From Enterovibrio nigricans DSM 22720 (GTDB taxonomy: Bacteria; Pseudomonadota; Gammaproteobacteria; Enterobacterales; Vibrionaceae), in contig NZ_FUXU01000024.1 of the NCBI RefSeq assembly GCF_900167155.1, forward strand, positions 1 to 58,515: DNA of 58,515 bases. The letters are read 5' to 3'. Shown piece by piece: positions 49,895 to 58,215 of the stretch (position 1 is its first letter; every line of letters begins with the position of its first letter). The notes beneath the pieces are model-generated. The model was given only the letters and a program-made list of their open reading frames with translations, did not search any database and was not told the origin of the DNA. The position numbers and the translations under genes were made by a program.

Positions 49895-50260
49895 TTAGGC
49901 ATCCTGCATCTCACTCGTTAATGCAACATGGCTCAGTTTATAAGGGTCAATGCCTTCAAGACAGGCCACGTTAACCCCATAGAAATAAGGATCAGAGCTG
50001 CGTTGGTGATGCGTATAGATCCCACAACGTTTGCAAAAATAGTGTTTACCGGCCAGCGAGTTAAATTGGTACAGCGTGAGAAATTCCTCCCCCCGAGTGA
50101 CCATCAGGTTTTCAACCGCTACAGAGGTCATGACAGTGCCACGCTTTTTGCACATTGAGCAAGAACAACGATTAGCATCGACGAGCCCATTTGGCATTTT
50201 CAATTCAAGTTCAACTGAACCGCAATGACATGTTGCTTTATGTCTCTGTTTGATTTCCAT
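49895..50260 (-). CDS. GFA family protein (first copy)
   Basis: A 121-residue zinc-binding protein of the GFA (glutathione-dependent formaldehyde-activating enzyme) family. The zinc and substrate cysteines are visible: CHCGSVEL near the N terminus, CSCSMCKKRG in the middle and CKRCGIYTHH after it. Members can form S-hydroxymethylglutathione from formaldehyde, but many have other or no known activity. ATG 50260 is preferred because AGGAG lies 7 nt upstream; 5 extra residues would come from a poorer start. A paralogue of the same fold lies 240 nt away on the same strand. Confidence 0.88.
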   Translation of the reverse strand: MEIKQRHKATCHCGSVELELKMPNGLVDANRCSCSMCKKRGTVMTSVAVENLMVTRGEEFLTLYQFNSLAGKHYFCKRCGIYTHHQRSSDPYFYGVNVACLEGIDPYKLSHVALTSEMQDA

Positions 50261-50502
50261 ATCGTTCTCCTTCACATGGGGTCAATCACGATCAGCTTTT
50301 CTCTCTAAGCAAAAGTTGATGCGATGAGGATCGTTGCTCAAGAACGGAGGTTACGCGTTACGGCAGTGTGAATCACATCATCAACGACGGAACCGCATAC
50401 TCTAACCATAGTAAATACACGCAAATTCAAACAAGGTTTGGTATATCTCAACGCTTTGATATCAGTCGGGTTCACTGAGAGATGAATAGAATGAACGAGA
50501 TG

Positions 50503-50904
50503 TTATAATGCTGCACCATCAATTTTCACGATGGGAAGGGTTTCAATGTCAATGCCTTCAAGGCATCGGACGTTGATTGCCCAACCAAGAAAAGGCAACC
50601 TCCCCTCCTCGCGTTCTTTTGGCGTTGGCTGGCTAGGTTTGCGAAACCCGAGAACACCACAATGCGGACAGAAGTAATCTTCAGCCGTTTTAGAGCCCCA
50701 CTGGTACAGCACTAAAGATGAGATAGGAGTCAGCAAGGTAAATTGTTCTGGGGAGACCCGAAAGTTCAGCGTCCCGCGTTTCGAACATACCGAGCAATTA
50801 CAGACCCTAACGTGGTCAATTTCAGCATTCACGCTAAATTTTACAAAGCCACAATGGCAGCTACCCAAATAATGCTTTTCACCAACGTCGATATCGCTGC
50901 CCAT
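50503..50904 (-). CDS. GFA family protein (second copy)
   Basis: A 133-residue member of the GFA family with the pattern CHCGFVKF, CNCSVCSKRGTL and CPHCGVLGFRKP, so all zinc-site cysteines are kept. It shares the C-terminal block NVRCLEGIDIETLPIV with the neighbouring copy (NVACLEGIDPYKLSHV) but differs elsewhere, so the duplication is old. It has an extra segment (TPKEREEGRLPFLG) before that block. AAGG precedes the ATG. Substrate unknown. Confidence 0.88.
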   Translation of the reverse strand: MGSDIDVGEKHYLGSCHCGFVKFSVNAEIDHVRVCNCSVCSKRGTLNFRVSPEQFTLLTPISSLVLYQWGSKTAEDYFCPHCGVLGFRKPSQPTPKEREEGRLPFLGWAINVRCLEGIDIETLPIVKIDGAAL

Positions 50905-50970
50905 CGCCTTACCTTCTAATTATGAATCTGTTGTTAAGAAACACACTTTGCACGTTGATAATATCGGCAA

Positions 50971-51495
50971 TTATTGACGCAATAACGCAATGAGATCCGT
51001 CACATATTCGCTGTCACCACTTTGGCTCAACAATGTCGTAAATTGGCCACGATGGTGTGTCTGGTGGTTGAAAAAATGAAGCAACACAGACGACAACGGA
51101 TCTGAAATCACCAAACCCGCTAAATTTTTATACTGAACCGTGTTTTCATACTCATTAACATCAATGCCATCCACCCATCTCATAATGAGGGCATCTAACC
51201 GTGTGCGGGCGTGTGATAACTCCTCTACACAGTGATAGATGTGGACTTTGTTCGATGAGACCATCGGAAAACTTGCTAGCTCGCTGGATAAATCAACGCT
51301 TCCTTTTACCGTCGTTAAGCGGTTAAGCCAAAGCAGGTCACCCGTAAAAATATGACTTAATGTATGAAATGCACTGCCAAAGAAAGCACCCTTATCCGTA
51401 TAGAGGTTGTCTTTCGTCATGCTTTTCGCTTTTTCATACAGGGCGTCATTCATCCATTGGTTGTACCTTGCCAGCAACACAAATTGAGATTTCAT
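50971..51495 (-). CDS. DinB family protein
   Basis: A 174-residue four-helix-bundle protein of the DinB/YfiT superfamily. The three metal-binding histidines typical of the family can be seen: the His of FHTLSHIFTGDLLW and two in FNHQTHHRGQF. The N-terminal ARYNQWMNDALYEKA is also characteristic. Family members are thiol-dependent transferases (bacillithiol, mycothiol) or unknown; gammaproteobacterial members have no fixed role. A strong GAGGAGG-type ribosome binding site precedes the ATG. It is on the same strand as the two GFA genes and the oxidoreductase gene next to it. Confidence 0.87.
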   Translation of the reverse strand: MKSQFVLLARYNQWMNDALYEKAKSMTKDNLYTDKGAFFGSAFHTLSHIFTGDLLWLNRLTTVKGSVDLSSELASFPMVSSNKVHIYHCVEELSHARTRLDALIMRWVDGIDVNEYENTVQYKNLAGLVISDPLSSVLLHFFNHQTHHRGQFTTLLSQSGDSEYVTDLIALLRQ

Positions 51496-51541
51496 CCTAT
51501 CCTCCTCTATTCAATCTTCAGGCTATTAAAAGATACCTTAA

Positions 51542-52123
51542 TCAGATCCTTCTTTTGATTTTCCCCAAAAATGCATCCACCCGCGCTTTCGATACGTTTT
51601 CACTTCGGTATAACGTAAACATGGAAAACCGACACTGCTTGGCACATGCGCCCAACAAAGCAATACGAAGTATGCGCTTGACTGGCTGCCATAACACAAA
51701 CGTATCCACCCACCATGGAGAACCCATTGTTGTAATGACTTTCACCTCTTTTAACTTTTCCAGCCGAGGCTTTATCGCGCCAAGGTCACTCGCATGGTCG
51801 TAAGCATGTCCAGGTGCCCAAACGCGGTCAAACCAACCTTTTAAGATCGCCGGAAAACCGAACCACCAGGTGGGAAACACCAGCACCAGTAACTCGGCTT
51901 CTTTCAACTGCTGGATCTCTGTCTCTACGTTTTTCTTATCAAACTCCGGCGCATAGTAGGTTTGCCTTTCACTCTGCGTTAATACCGGGTCAAACTGGTG
52001 CCGGTATAGATCCAGTACCTCGACCTCATGCCCCTTTGCTATTAAGTGATCAACAGTTTCAGTGCACAAATAATGACACAGGCTATTTTCGAGCGGGTGT
52101 GATAACACAAGGAGACATTTCAC
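51542..52123 (-). CDS. Flavodoxin-fold NAD(P)H-dependent oxidoreductase
   Basis: A 193-residue member of the NQO/MdaB/KefF group of FMN- or FAD-binding quinone reductases. The N-terminal flavin-binding segment is LLVLSHPLENSLCHYL; the later motifs are LVLVFPTWWFGFPAILKGWFDRVWAPGHAY and TTMGSPWWV. GTG 52123 is taken as start because it gives the family N terminus, with GAGG 9 nt upstream; the open frame continues to 52228 but that part lacks conservation. It probably reduces quinones or other electrophiles by two electrons. The product is soluble. Confidence 0.85.
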   Translation of the reverse strand: MKCLLVLSHPLENSLCHYLCTETVDHLIAKGHEVEVLDLYRHQFDPVLTQSERQTYYAPEFDKKNVETEIQQLKEAELLVLVFPTWWFGFPAILKGWFDRVWAPGHAYDHASDLGAIKPRLEKLKEVKVITTMGSPWWVDTFVLWQPVKRILRIALLGACAKQCRFSMFTLYRSENVSKARVDAFLGKIKRRI

Positions 52124-52446
52124 TGGCAGGTACCTCACGGTAAAAAACGGTTTCGCTTTCGAATGTACTTCCATATGGCAGCGACGAGTAAAAGTATCCC
52201 TACAAGACAGACGCATAGGGAGAGACAAAAAGAGGTTTTATAGGTTGCACTGCATTTTTGCGAGAGAAATCTATCGTTGGCAGCCTCACCGGCTATCAAT
52301 AAGAAAAGTCACATTCAATAGGGTTGCTGGGTTTATCTCCTACGCTCATCAAGCGACAGAACGCCTCAATGCAAAAACAGTTTAGGTATTAGACAACATT
52401 TAGTAGTGTTAAACGTTTACACTCGCGCGTCTTTCAGGAATATTTT

Positions 52447-53156
52447 ATGTCTAAAGTTGCATTGATCACTGGTGCTAGCCGCGGAATAGGCAACGCTATT
52501 TCTCATTACTTTGCGCAACAAGGCTACTCCCTCATTCTTCTATCCCTCAATAGGGAAAACCTCAAAAAGCGGAAACGGAACTGCGTTCAAAATATGCATC
52601 ATGCGACATAAAATCGGTCTCGGTAGATTTCAATAATCCATCCGACGTTGAAGCAACCATCACTTCGCTCATCAGTACCAATGACAAAATAGATATCATG
52701 GTGAATAGCGCGGGGGTACTGGCATTTGGTCATACCAATATTTCTTTAAGCAAGCTTTTTGAACTCATAAACGTAAATGTACTGTCTACGATTATTGCCT
52801 GTAACTTAATTGCCGAAAAAATGAAGCAGCAAGGATTTGGGGAAATATACACTATTGGCTCAACCGCTGGCTTAGAGCCCGTTCCTAAGATAGCCGCTTA
52901 CTCTGCGACTAAAGCTGCAATTGTTAGCTATAGCCAATCTCTTTATTCTGAACTCCTACCCTTTGGTATTAAAGTTTGTTGTTTGTGCCCGAGCGTGGTG
53001 GATACAGATATGACTAATGACGGCCGAATTCAAAACGACCTAAAGATTGAAACTCAAGACTTAACGAAAGCGCTTAACTTCATACGCAGCCTATCTCCAA
53101 GTGCGGCAGTAAGCACGCTCTCGATACGTTGTAAAACGATAGACTTAGAATCGTAA
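52447..53156 (+). pseudogene. Short-chain dehydrogenase/reductase gene with a one-base frameshift
   Basis: The start codes for KVALITGASRGIGNAIS, a complete SDR dinucleotide-binding motif. After NRENLKK the frame is lost and hits TAA at 52612. In the next frame the protein continues without a gap: AETELRSKY, the NAG motif (IMVNSAGVL), the catalytic Ser in IGSTAGLEP and the YSATK of the active site, ending at 53156. Losing one A from a run of six (now five at 52564-52568) explains the break. Apart from this, all motifs are intact, so a recent mutation, a sequencing error or slippage are all possible. The restored protein would be about 236 residues. Confidence 0.85.
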
Positions 53157-53221
53157 CCCTCCGGAAAGGGTTACCGCAGACACGGGATCATGGCTTTAAC
53201 ACCAATAACCTTTTGATTCTT

Positions 53222-53530
53222 TTATTCGGGGTATGTCCAATTTATGAGTTCGACGCGTTTATCTAAGCACTCATAAGAGCCCATTTCGAACTCACGGCAT
53301 ATCCAAGGTCTGTTTTCGTAGATCGTACACATGTAGGTGTCTCTATCTAAGGCTGCACACCAACCATCGCTTAATCGTTCCATTGTCTCACCGCCGTACT
53401 GGTCACGTAAGATAAATTCTTCTGGAACGCCAGTGTCAGAAATAATCATAACTTCAAGACGGCAACAACACGCTTTGCAGTTTGAGCAGGACACATTTGA
53501 GGAGGAAACAGTGTTAATGGGTATATTCAT
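53222..53530 (-). CDS. YkgJ family cysteine-cluster protein
   Basis: A 102-residue protein of the YkgJ (zinc- or iron-binding CxCxxCC) family. The cysteine cluster reads CSNCKACCCRLEV near residues 15-27, with further cysteines in DGWCAALDRDTYMCTIYENRPWICREFEMG. The family binds metal, but its function is not known. It is transcribed alone on the minus strand and has a poor ribosome binding site. It faces the frameshifted SDR gene tail to tail. Confidence 0.88.
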   Translation of the reverse strand: MNIPINTVSSSNVSCSNCKACCCRLEVMIISDTGVPEEFILRDQYGGETMERLSDGWCAALDRDTYMCTIYENRPWICREFEMGSYECLDKRVELINWTYPE

Positions 53531-53702
53531 GAGTAGCTACATCTTGGTCAATCACGCATGATACCTCAAATCTACAGTGACTATCCTCAATTTCTAGCGG
53601 ATACGCGCCTTAAGTGCCATGACGTGACGATGTTTCAGTTGTACTATTTATCCGAAAGGTCGGCTCCGGCAGAGATTGGGGAGGTATTCCCATAGCATGC
53701 CG

Positions 53703-54197
53703 TTAATCCCCAACTTCCTTGTCGCCATCCCCTAGGTTCAACTTCATTTCTAGCACGTTCGGTGTAAAACCCAACTTCTCGTAGGCACGTATTGCAGCCG
53801 TATTTTCCGCATAGACGCGCAAGTAGAAGTCGGTTACCGACCGTGCTTGGCTCCAAGCAAATAGGTGTTCGATCACCAATCGATTGATCCCCTGCCCTCG
53901 ATAGCGAGGGTCTACATACATGAAGTCTAGGTAGCAATCAACGTCATGATTTAGAGCGGGATTCGACGATCTTATCTGCCCAAACCCCGCGCCAATAATC
54001 GCACCGTCTTTTTCGATAACGAGAAGACAAACATCGTCGTTCGAAATTAAACTGTCGAAATCGTAGTATTTAATGTTTTCAGGCTTCATGGTTGCATTGC
54101 ACGCCCTTTCCGCTTCAATGAGAAATTGCTCCAACGCCAAAAGCGTGGGTACATCCTCGCGTGTTGCTTCTCTTATCAAATACTCACGATTACTCAT
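53703..54197 (-). CDS. GNAT N-acetyltransferase
   Basis: A 164-residue GNAT acetyltransferase. It starts with the usual IREATREDVPTLLALE; motif A with the acetyl-CoA loop is FMYVDPRYRGQGINRLVIEHLF (about residues 92-113), and motif B is AAIRAYEKLGF. The acyl-acceptor substrate cannot be read from the sequence. Its neighbour on the same strand is another GNAT gene of a different subgroup. The C-terminal tail is acidic and differs from common relatives. Confidence 0.85.
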   Translation of the reverse strand: MSNREYLIREATREDVPTLLALEQFLIEAERACNATMKPENIKYYDFDSLISNDDVCLLVIEKDGAIIGAGFGQIRSSNPALNHDVDCYLDFMYVDPRYRGQGINRLVIEHLFAWSQARSVTDFYLRVYAENTAAIRAYEKLGFTPNVLEMKLNLGDGDKEVGD

Positions 54198-54255
54198 GCC
54201 GCTCTTACTCCATTATCTACCGTTCATCACGTAGCAATAACAAAAACAATAACGT

Positions 54256-54762
54256 TTAAACGGTCACGTTACGGGCAATCATCAATACTTCATCAGCAGA
54301 GTAAAGGTTGGTGATTGTCGCTTCGATCTCCGCGCCCAGTGTGCTTTTATATAGGTCCTGAGCGAAATTATCAGCGCGAGTGGTAACCATGACATGCTTT
54401 ATCACAGCCTGTCTTTTTGCCAGTTGCTGCTTCACTAAAGGAAGCGAATCAACAACCAGTTTGCGACCAATACCCTGGCCATGAAAATCGGGTAAAACTG
54501 CGAGTTGTTCAAGCTCCAGTACGGCTTCAGGGCGAAAACCACTTTTCTGATTCCAGATAATATAGCCGACCACGTTCCCATCAAGTTCAGCCACATAAAT
54601 TAAATAGCGAGGAAACGCATTCGCGTTACATTGAATCCACTCTTGCGAGTGTCCTTGCCGGACAAAAGCGGCTTTATGAACAAGTGCAGTCGCAGGAATA
54701 TCATCTTCACGGATCAAACGAATCATTGATTCAAACTCTGGAATAAAACACGGCTGAATCAT
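54256..54762 (-). CDS. GNAT N-acetyltransferase
   Basis: A 168-residue GNAT protein. The core starts MIRLIREDDIPATALVH, motif A has LEQLAVLPDFHGQGIGRKLVV, and a late region reads DLYKSTLGAEIEATI. The frame has two starts: ATG 54762 and ATG 54726; the second gives a typical GNAT N terminus, while the first adds 12 residues; neither has a strong ribosome binding site. It stands 58 nt upstream of the other GNAT gene on the same strand, so the two may be co-transcribed. Substrate unknown. Confidence 0.82.
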   Translation of the reverse strand: MIQPCFIPEFESMIRLIREDDIPATALVHKAAFVRQGHSQEWIQCNANAFPRYLIYVAELDGNVVGYIIWNQKSGFRPEAVLELEQLAVLPDFHGQGIGRKLVVDSLPLVKQQLAKRQAVIKHVMVTTRADNFAQDLYKSTLGAEIEATITNLYSADEVLMIARNVTV

Positions 54763-55019
54763 AACGAGAAACGTTAGTTCGTACCCACAAAAAAACGTGG
54801 CTGACTTAGCAAATTGATGACCTTCTGCCGTTTGTAGTCTGCTTAAGCCGATGACTCTTCGTCCATTTTTACCTTTCTGAAATGAAAAACCGCACAGATA
54901 CTCTCTGAGTAAAAACGTTCTATTTCAATTTATCAAACTTACATTTCATTTTTAGATGATGCGTCAAACCATCAAACCCATTACGGTGAGTAGCACGTAA
55001 ACCGCCACGGAGAGATGAA

Positions 55020-55202
55020 ATGAAAGTACTCGTTCAATACACGCAATCGGGTAAATATCGAGATCAGGCATGGAGTGGATTTTCGATGCGAGCCAAAGGT
55101 GAAATTCAGGCAGTCACGCCTTCCTATGCCGCGCAATTAATCGAACAAAACAAAGCCAGCCTTGTAAAGAACGACGACGAGCAGATCATCATTCATAAGT
55201 AA
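55020..55202 (+). CDS. Small conserved-looking protein of unknown function
   Basis: A 60-residue basic protein with no transmembrane segment or signal peptide. GGAGA lies 6 nt before the ATG, and codon use resembles neighbouring genes, so translation is likely. A TPSYAAQLIEQNKASLV segment suggests a short amphipathic helix. I do not recognise a family. It lies alone on the plus strand between a GNAT gene and the YjaA-like gene. The function is unknown. Confidence 0.6.
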   Translation: MKVLVQYTQSGKYRDQAWSGFSMRAKGEIQAVTPSYAAQLIEQNKASLVKNDDEQIIIHK

Positions 55203-55304
55203 ACTGCAAAATGAGCTCTATCTGGAGCTCATTCTTTGCGCACTTTAGCGCCAAAAAACTAATCGGCTATTGCCTGAATAAAAACGCATCGATGTTGGTG
55301 GCAT

Positions 55305-55688
55305 TTATATCTTGGGTAACTCTTCAAATCCAAGGTTCGTTATTTCGCTAGGTGACAGCATGGACGTTGATTCAGGGAAAAATACACGCCTAGCCCCAGC
55401 CCCCAAAGCAGCCTCACGAAAGGCCCGAACTTCCACATTGGTGTATCCGCCTTCCGAAGTTTCAAGCAATTGAACTACCGCTATTGGAGCAAGCGAAAAA
55501 AGTGTTTTAGGCAAAAGCTCCGTTGATATCTCTTTTAGGCACTTTTCAATCTCAAAAAAATCCCCCATGAGCGTTCGAGGATGAGCTAATGCTGCGCAGA
55601 TCTTAGTGACGACTTTGCCACTTTCCACATGAGTCGCTTGGACTTTACCCTTATTAATCCGATAGTAAATATGGTTACTTTTAAGCAT
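55305..55688 (-). CDS. YjaA-like, MreB-fragment protein
   Basis: A 127-residue protein, the same length as E. coli YjaA. The central part resembles an actin-like MreB subdomain: GDFFEIEKCLKEI, APIAVVQLLETSEGGYTNVE, and REAALGAGARRVFFPES, comparable to DFF..EK, VLVCVPxGxTxVE and ESAxGAGAxEVFL of MreB. No phosphate-binding loops are present, so it cannot be a working actin homologue. YjaA is reported to be stress-induced; its function is unclear. AAGGAGG precedes the ATG. It is transcribed alone on the minus strand. Confidence 0.7.
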   Translation of the reverse strand: MLKSNHIYYRINKGKVQATHVESGKVVTKICAALAHPRTLMGDFFEIEKCLKEISTELLPKTLFSLAPIAVVQLLETSEGGYTNVEVRAFREAALGAGARRVFFPESTSMLSPSEITNLGFEELPKI

Positions 55689-55986
55689 CGTTCCTCCTTG
55701 AACTTATTGCGAGTGTAAATACTACGAAGCAAATCGATTTAGATCCCCAAAGCGATAATAGCCACCACCTAATATGAGCCATTTGAATTCACAATGTAAA
55801 AACTTATAGCTAGCCCCACAAGCACTTGAACACACAGGATACAAGGACAGTTACGTTTGCTAAAGCATGGTAGAGAGGGCTATCTGATTTGCCGTAAAGT
55901 GCGTCCCATTTATTCAGAAAAGCGTAGGCAATATGATGCTGATCGGTGCGGAGTCAAGCAAAGAGCTATCCCCTCTGGAATCCAGC

Positions 55987-56952
55987 TTATGCCGTCACGA
56001 CAGAGCGATAGAACCATCGCTCGTACCACTTACCATCCACCCGTCGCATCAACCGAGATATCACACCAACCATCGCCAACGCGAAAACCAATCTTCCCCA
56101 GAAAATAGCGGTGAAATCCGCACCTATCACCAGCATCAAAAGCGTATCTTCAATCAGACTATGAAGCAGCCCAAGCAAGGTAATGGCGGTGAATATATCT
56201 CTAGGAGGGATATGTCCCTTTTTCGCCTCGTTGATAAGCAGACCACCGCCGTACGAGAGACCCAACGTAATGCCGATTAACGTTAGGTTCGTCGCTTCTT
56301 GACTAATACCCAGTAAACGGAGAAAGGGGTTAAGTGCTTTTGCGAGGAGCCTTTCAATGCCTAAGACTTTAAGAATATTCAGCACCAGAATTAGAGTAAC
56401 GATCATAACGAAAACCAAAATGAGATTCTGAATCTGACTGATACCCCAAGCGGCCAGCGTCGCATCCCCTACCGCCGCTGGTTGCCAAATGATGTGTGCC
56501 TGCTCTTGAAGCGAGCCTGTCGCGCTGTAGGTTAAATGAAGAATCCAGCCCAAGAGTAAAGCCCCACCCACGCGCGTAAGAATGCTCCACCAGACTGAAA
56601 CGCCGGACTTTTTCGCCAGCCCAACTTCAATAGGCATGGAGTGAGCAAGTAGGATCATGCAACTGAGAATAGAAGCTTGAGCCACTGACATGGTCACATC
56701 AGTATTAATCAGGACGACAAGAGCAGAGTAGATGTTCACAAAGATAGCAGTAGCCCACACCAGCCCCATTTCACTGGGAAGGCCAATCGCATTCATCAAC
56801 GGCGCAATGAAGTGGGAAAACCAGACGACACCACCAAGTTCGTCGAAAACCTTCACCACGATGATGGTTGGGATCATGACTTTGTACAGCGTGATAGCCA
56901 CATTGACACTATCAGACAACGTTCGCCGGAAAAACTGAACAACCTTTTGCAT
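55987..56952 (-). CDS. Nucleoside-recognition (Gate) domain membrane protein
   Basis: A 321-residue inner-membrane protein with about eight to nine transmembrane helices and two Gate-type repeats, one near residues 40-145 (IAPLMNAIGLPSEMGLVWAT) and another near 205-310 (LNPFLRLLGISQEATNLTLI). Short motifs such as GLSYGGGLLINEAKKG lie in the second repeat. Proteins with this domain include nucleoside transport parts and spore-maturation proteins SpmA/SpmB; the transported species is unknown. AAGGAGG precedes the ATG. It is divergent from an Lrp-type regulator gene across 147 nt, an arrangement typical of a regulator with its target exporter. Confidence 0.82.
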   Translation of the reverse strand: MQKVVQFFRRTLSDSVNVAITLYKVMIPTIIVVKVFDELGGVVWFSHFIAPLMNAIGLPSEMGLVWATAIFVNIYSALVVLINTDVTMSVAQASILSCMILLAHSMPIEVGLAKKSGVSVWWSILTRVGGALLLGWILHLTYSATGSLQEQAHIIWQPAAVGDATLAAWGISQIQNLILVFVMIVTLILVLNILKVLGIERLLAKALNPFLRLLGISQEATNLTLIGITLGLSYGGGLLINEAKKGHIPPRDIFTAITLLGLLHSLIEDTLLMLVIGADFTAIFWGRLVFALAMVGVISRLMRRVDGKWYERWFYRSVVTA

Positions 56953-57099
56953 ACCCTACCTCCTTGTTCGCCTGAGAAACTTCATGATAAACCGCTTTGG
57001 GTTAACAGAATTTCTAATTGCTAGGATTAATAGGTTTCCAATTTCTTTTAACTGGCGCTATAAGAAATTTGGCAGTCGAAAATTTGAAGGTGGGGAAAT

Positions 57100-57570
57100 A
57101 TGGAAATAGATCGCATCGATAGGCGTATTTTGATGGTGCTTCAAACAGATAATCGCATCGCGAATGTGGCACTCGCAGAACAGGTGGGCCTGTCTCCACC
57201 TGCGTGTTTAAAGCGGGTAAAACGATTACGTGATGAAGGAATCATTGCCAAGGACGTGTCCATCCTTAATCCAGAGCTGGCAGGCGTAAGATTGACTATG
57301 ATCGTTTCGGTGGAGATGGAACGCGACCGCCGTGAGATTTATCAGGTCTTTCGTTCCTCCATCCTGAAAGCACCCGAAGTCACGCAATGCTACCAAACTT
57401 CAGGCAGCTATGACTTCGTACTGATCGTCGGTGTACCAGATATAAAAGCCTATGAAGCGTTTGTAGAGCGGGTACTTCATACTGACTTAAACATACGTAA
57501 GTTCCACACATCAGTGGCGATGCGTCAGGTGAAGTTTGAGACGGCGATTGGGCTAGAGAACAACCGATAA
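57100..57570 (+). CDS. Lrp/AsnC-family transcriptional regulator
   Basis: A 156-residue regulator with an N-terminal helix-turn-helix (residues 1-60: DRRILMVLQTDNRIANVALAEQVGLSP, then ACLKRVKRLRDEGII) and a C-terminal RAM/AsnC ligand domain with VTQCYQTSGSYDFVLIVGVPD. GGGGA precedes the ATG. It is divergent from the nucleoside-recognition membrane protein gene, so it may control it in response to an amino acid or related ligand; this is inferred from position only. A weak hairpin (AAGATAAG/CTTATCTT, 57597-57619) follows the stop. Confidence 0.9.
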   Translation: MEIDRIDRRILMVLQTDNRIANVALAEQVGLSPPACLKRVKRLRDEGIIAKDVSILNPELAGVRLTMIVSVEMERDRREIYQVFRSSILKAPEVTQCYQTSGSYDFVLIVGVPDIKAYEAFVERVLHTDLNIRKFHTSVAMRQVKFETAIGLENNR

Positions 57571-57675
57571 TACGCGGGAAATGATGCTAGTAATGCAAGA
57601 TAAGCCCCTGTCTTATCTTCTCGTCCTAGCGTATCTTTATACCGTACGTAAAACGTGGTAGACCCATTGTTCTAG

Positions 57676-57849
57676 TTAATGTGGAATACGACCCGATTCA
57701 TGGAAAGCCCCTAAGCGTTCGACGTTTAACGTAAAGTGAATACTAGGCTGCCTTTCCTCTACGATTTGCAGGCTGACATACCGACCTTCTTTGGACTGAA
57801 AAGCGTGTTCACGAAACCCCAGAGTCACTCTCAACAGTTGGTGTGAGTA
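57676..57849 (-). other. Possible gene remnant downstream of the truncated GNAT
   Basis: An open frame of 57 codons in the same frame directly after the GNAT stop codon. Its sequence (FREHAFQSKEGRYVSLQIVE) looks protein-like, but it has no plausible start codon or ribosome binding site. It may be the tail of a decayed gene or chance. Confidence 0.3.
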
Positions 57850-58215
57850 TTATAAAAACGGTGTTACATGATTCCTTTGAGGGATTTTTACTCCGGGCTC
57901 GATTGGAAAATACATGTGCGACTCTTCAACAACGCTTCCATCCCCAACCAAATTGTTAACTTTACCTAAGTACAAAAAACCAAGCTTTTGATACAACGCA
58001 AACGCCCTATTATTATTCAAAACCGTTGTAAGCTCGATCGCTCGGCAGTTATTACTTCTGGCATTTTCAATCAGAATCTCAATAAGTTTCCCACCCAATC
58101 CTTGTCCTTGATACTTTTGTGAAATTCCAATACCCAGCACTGGAAACTCAGATGAATACCACCAAAGGAAGAAATAGGAGACAACCACCTGGTAAGACCC
58201 CGCTTCTCTAGACAC
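57850..58215 (-). pseudogene. GNAT acetyltransferase gene truncated at its 5' end by an insertion sequence
   Basis: The C-terminal two thirds of a GNAT protein remain: FPVLGIGISQKYQGQGLGGKL holds the acetyl-CoA loop, and NNRAFALYQKLGF is motif B. The N-terminal strands and helices are missing. The frame runs into the left end of the IS3-type element near 58190-58215. The apparent GTG start at 58215 is in the element, so the normal start has been lost. The gene should be inactive unless transcribed from the element. Confidence 0.75.

Noticed and set aside
55857-56280. Plus-strand open frames opposite the Gate-domain gene
   Set aside because: They lie mostly antisense to a clear membrane-protein gene and show no family features.
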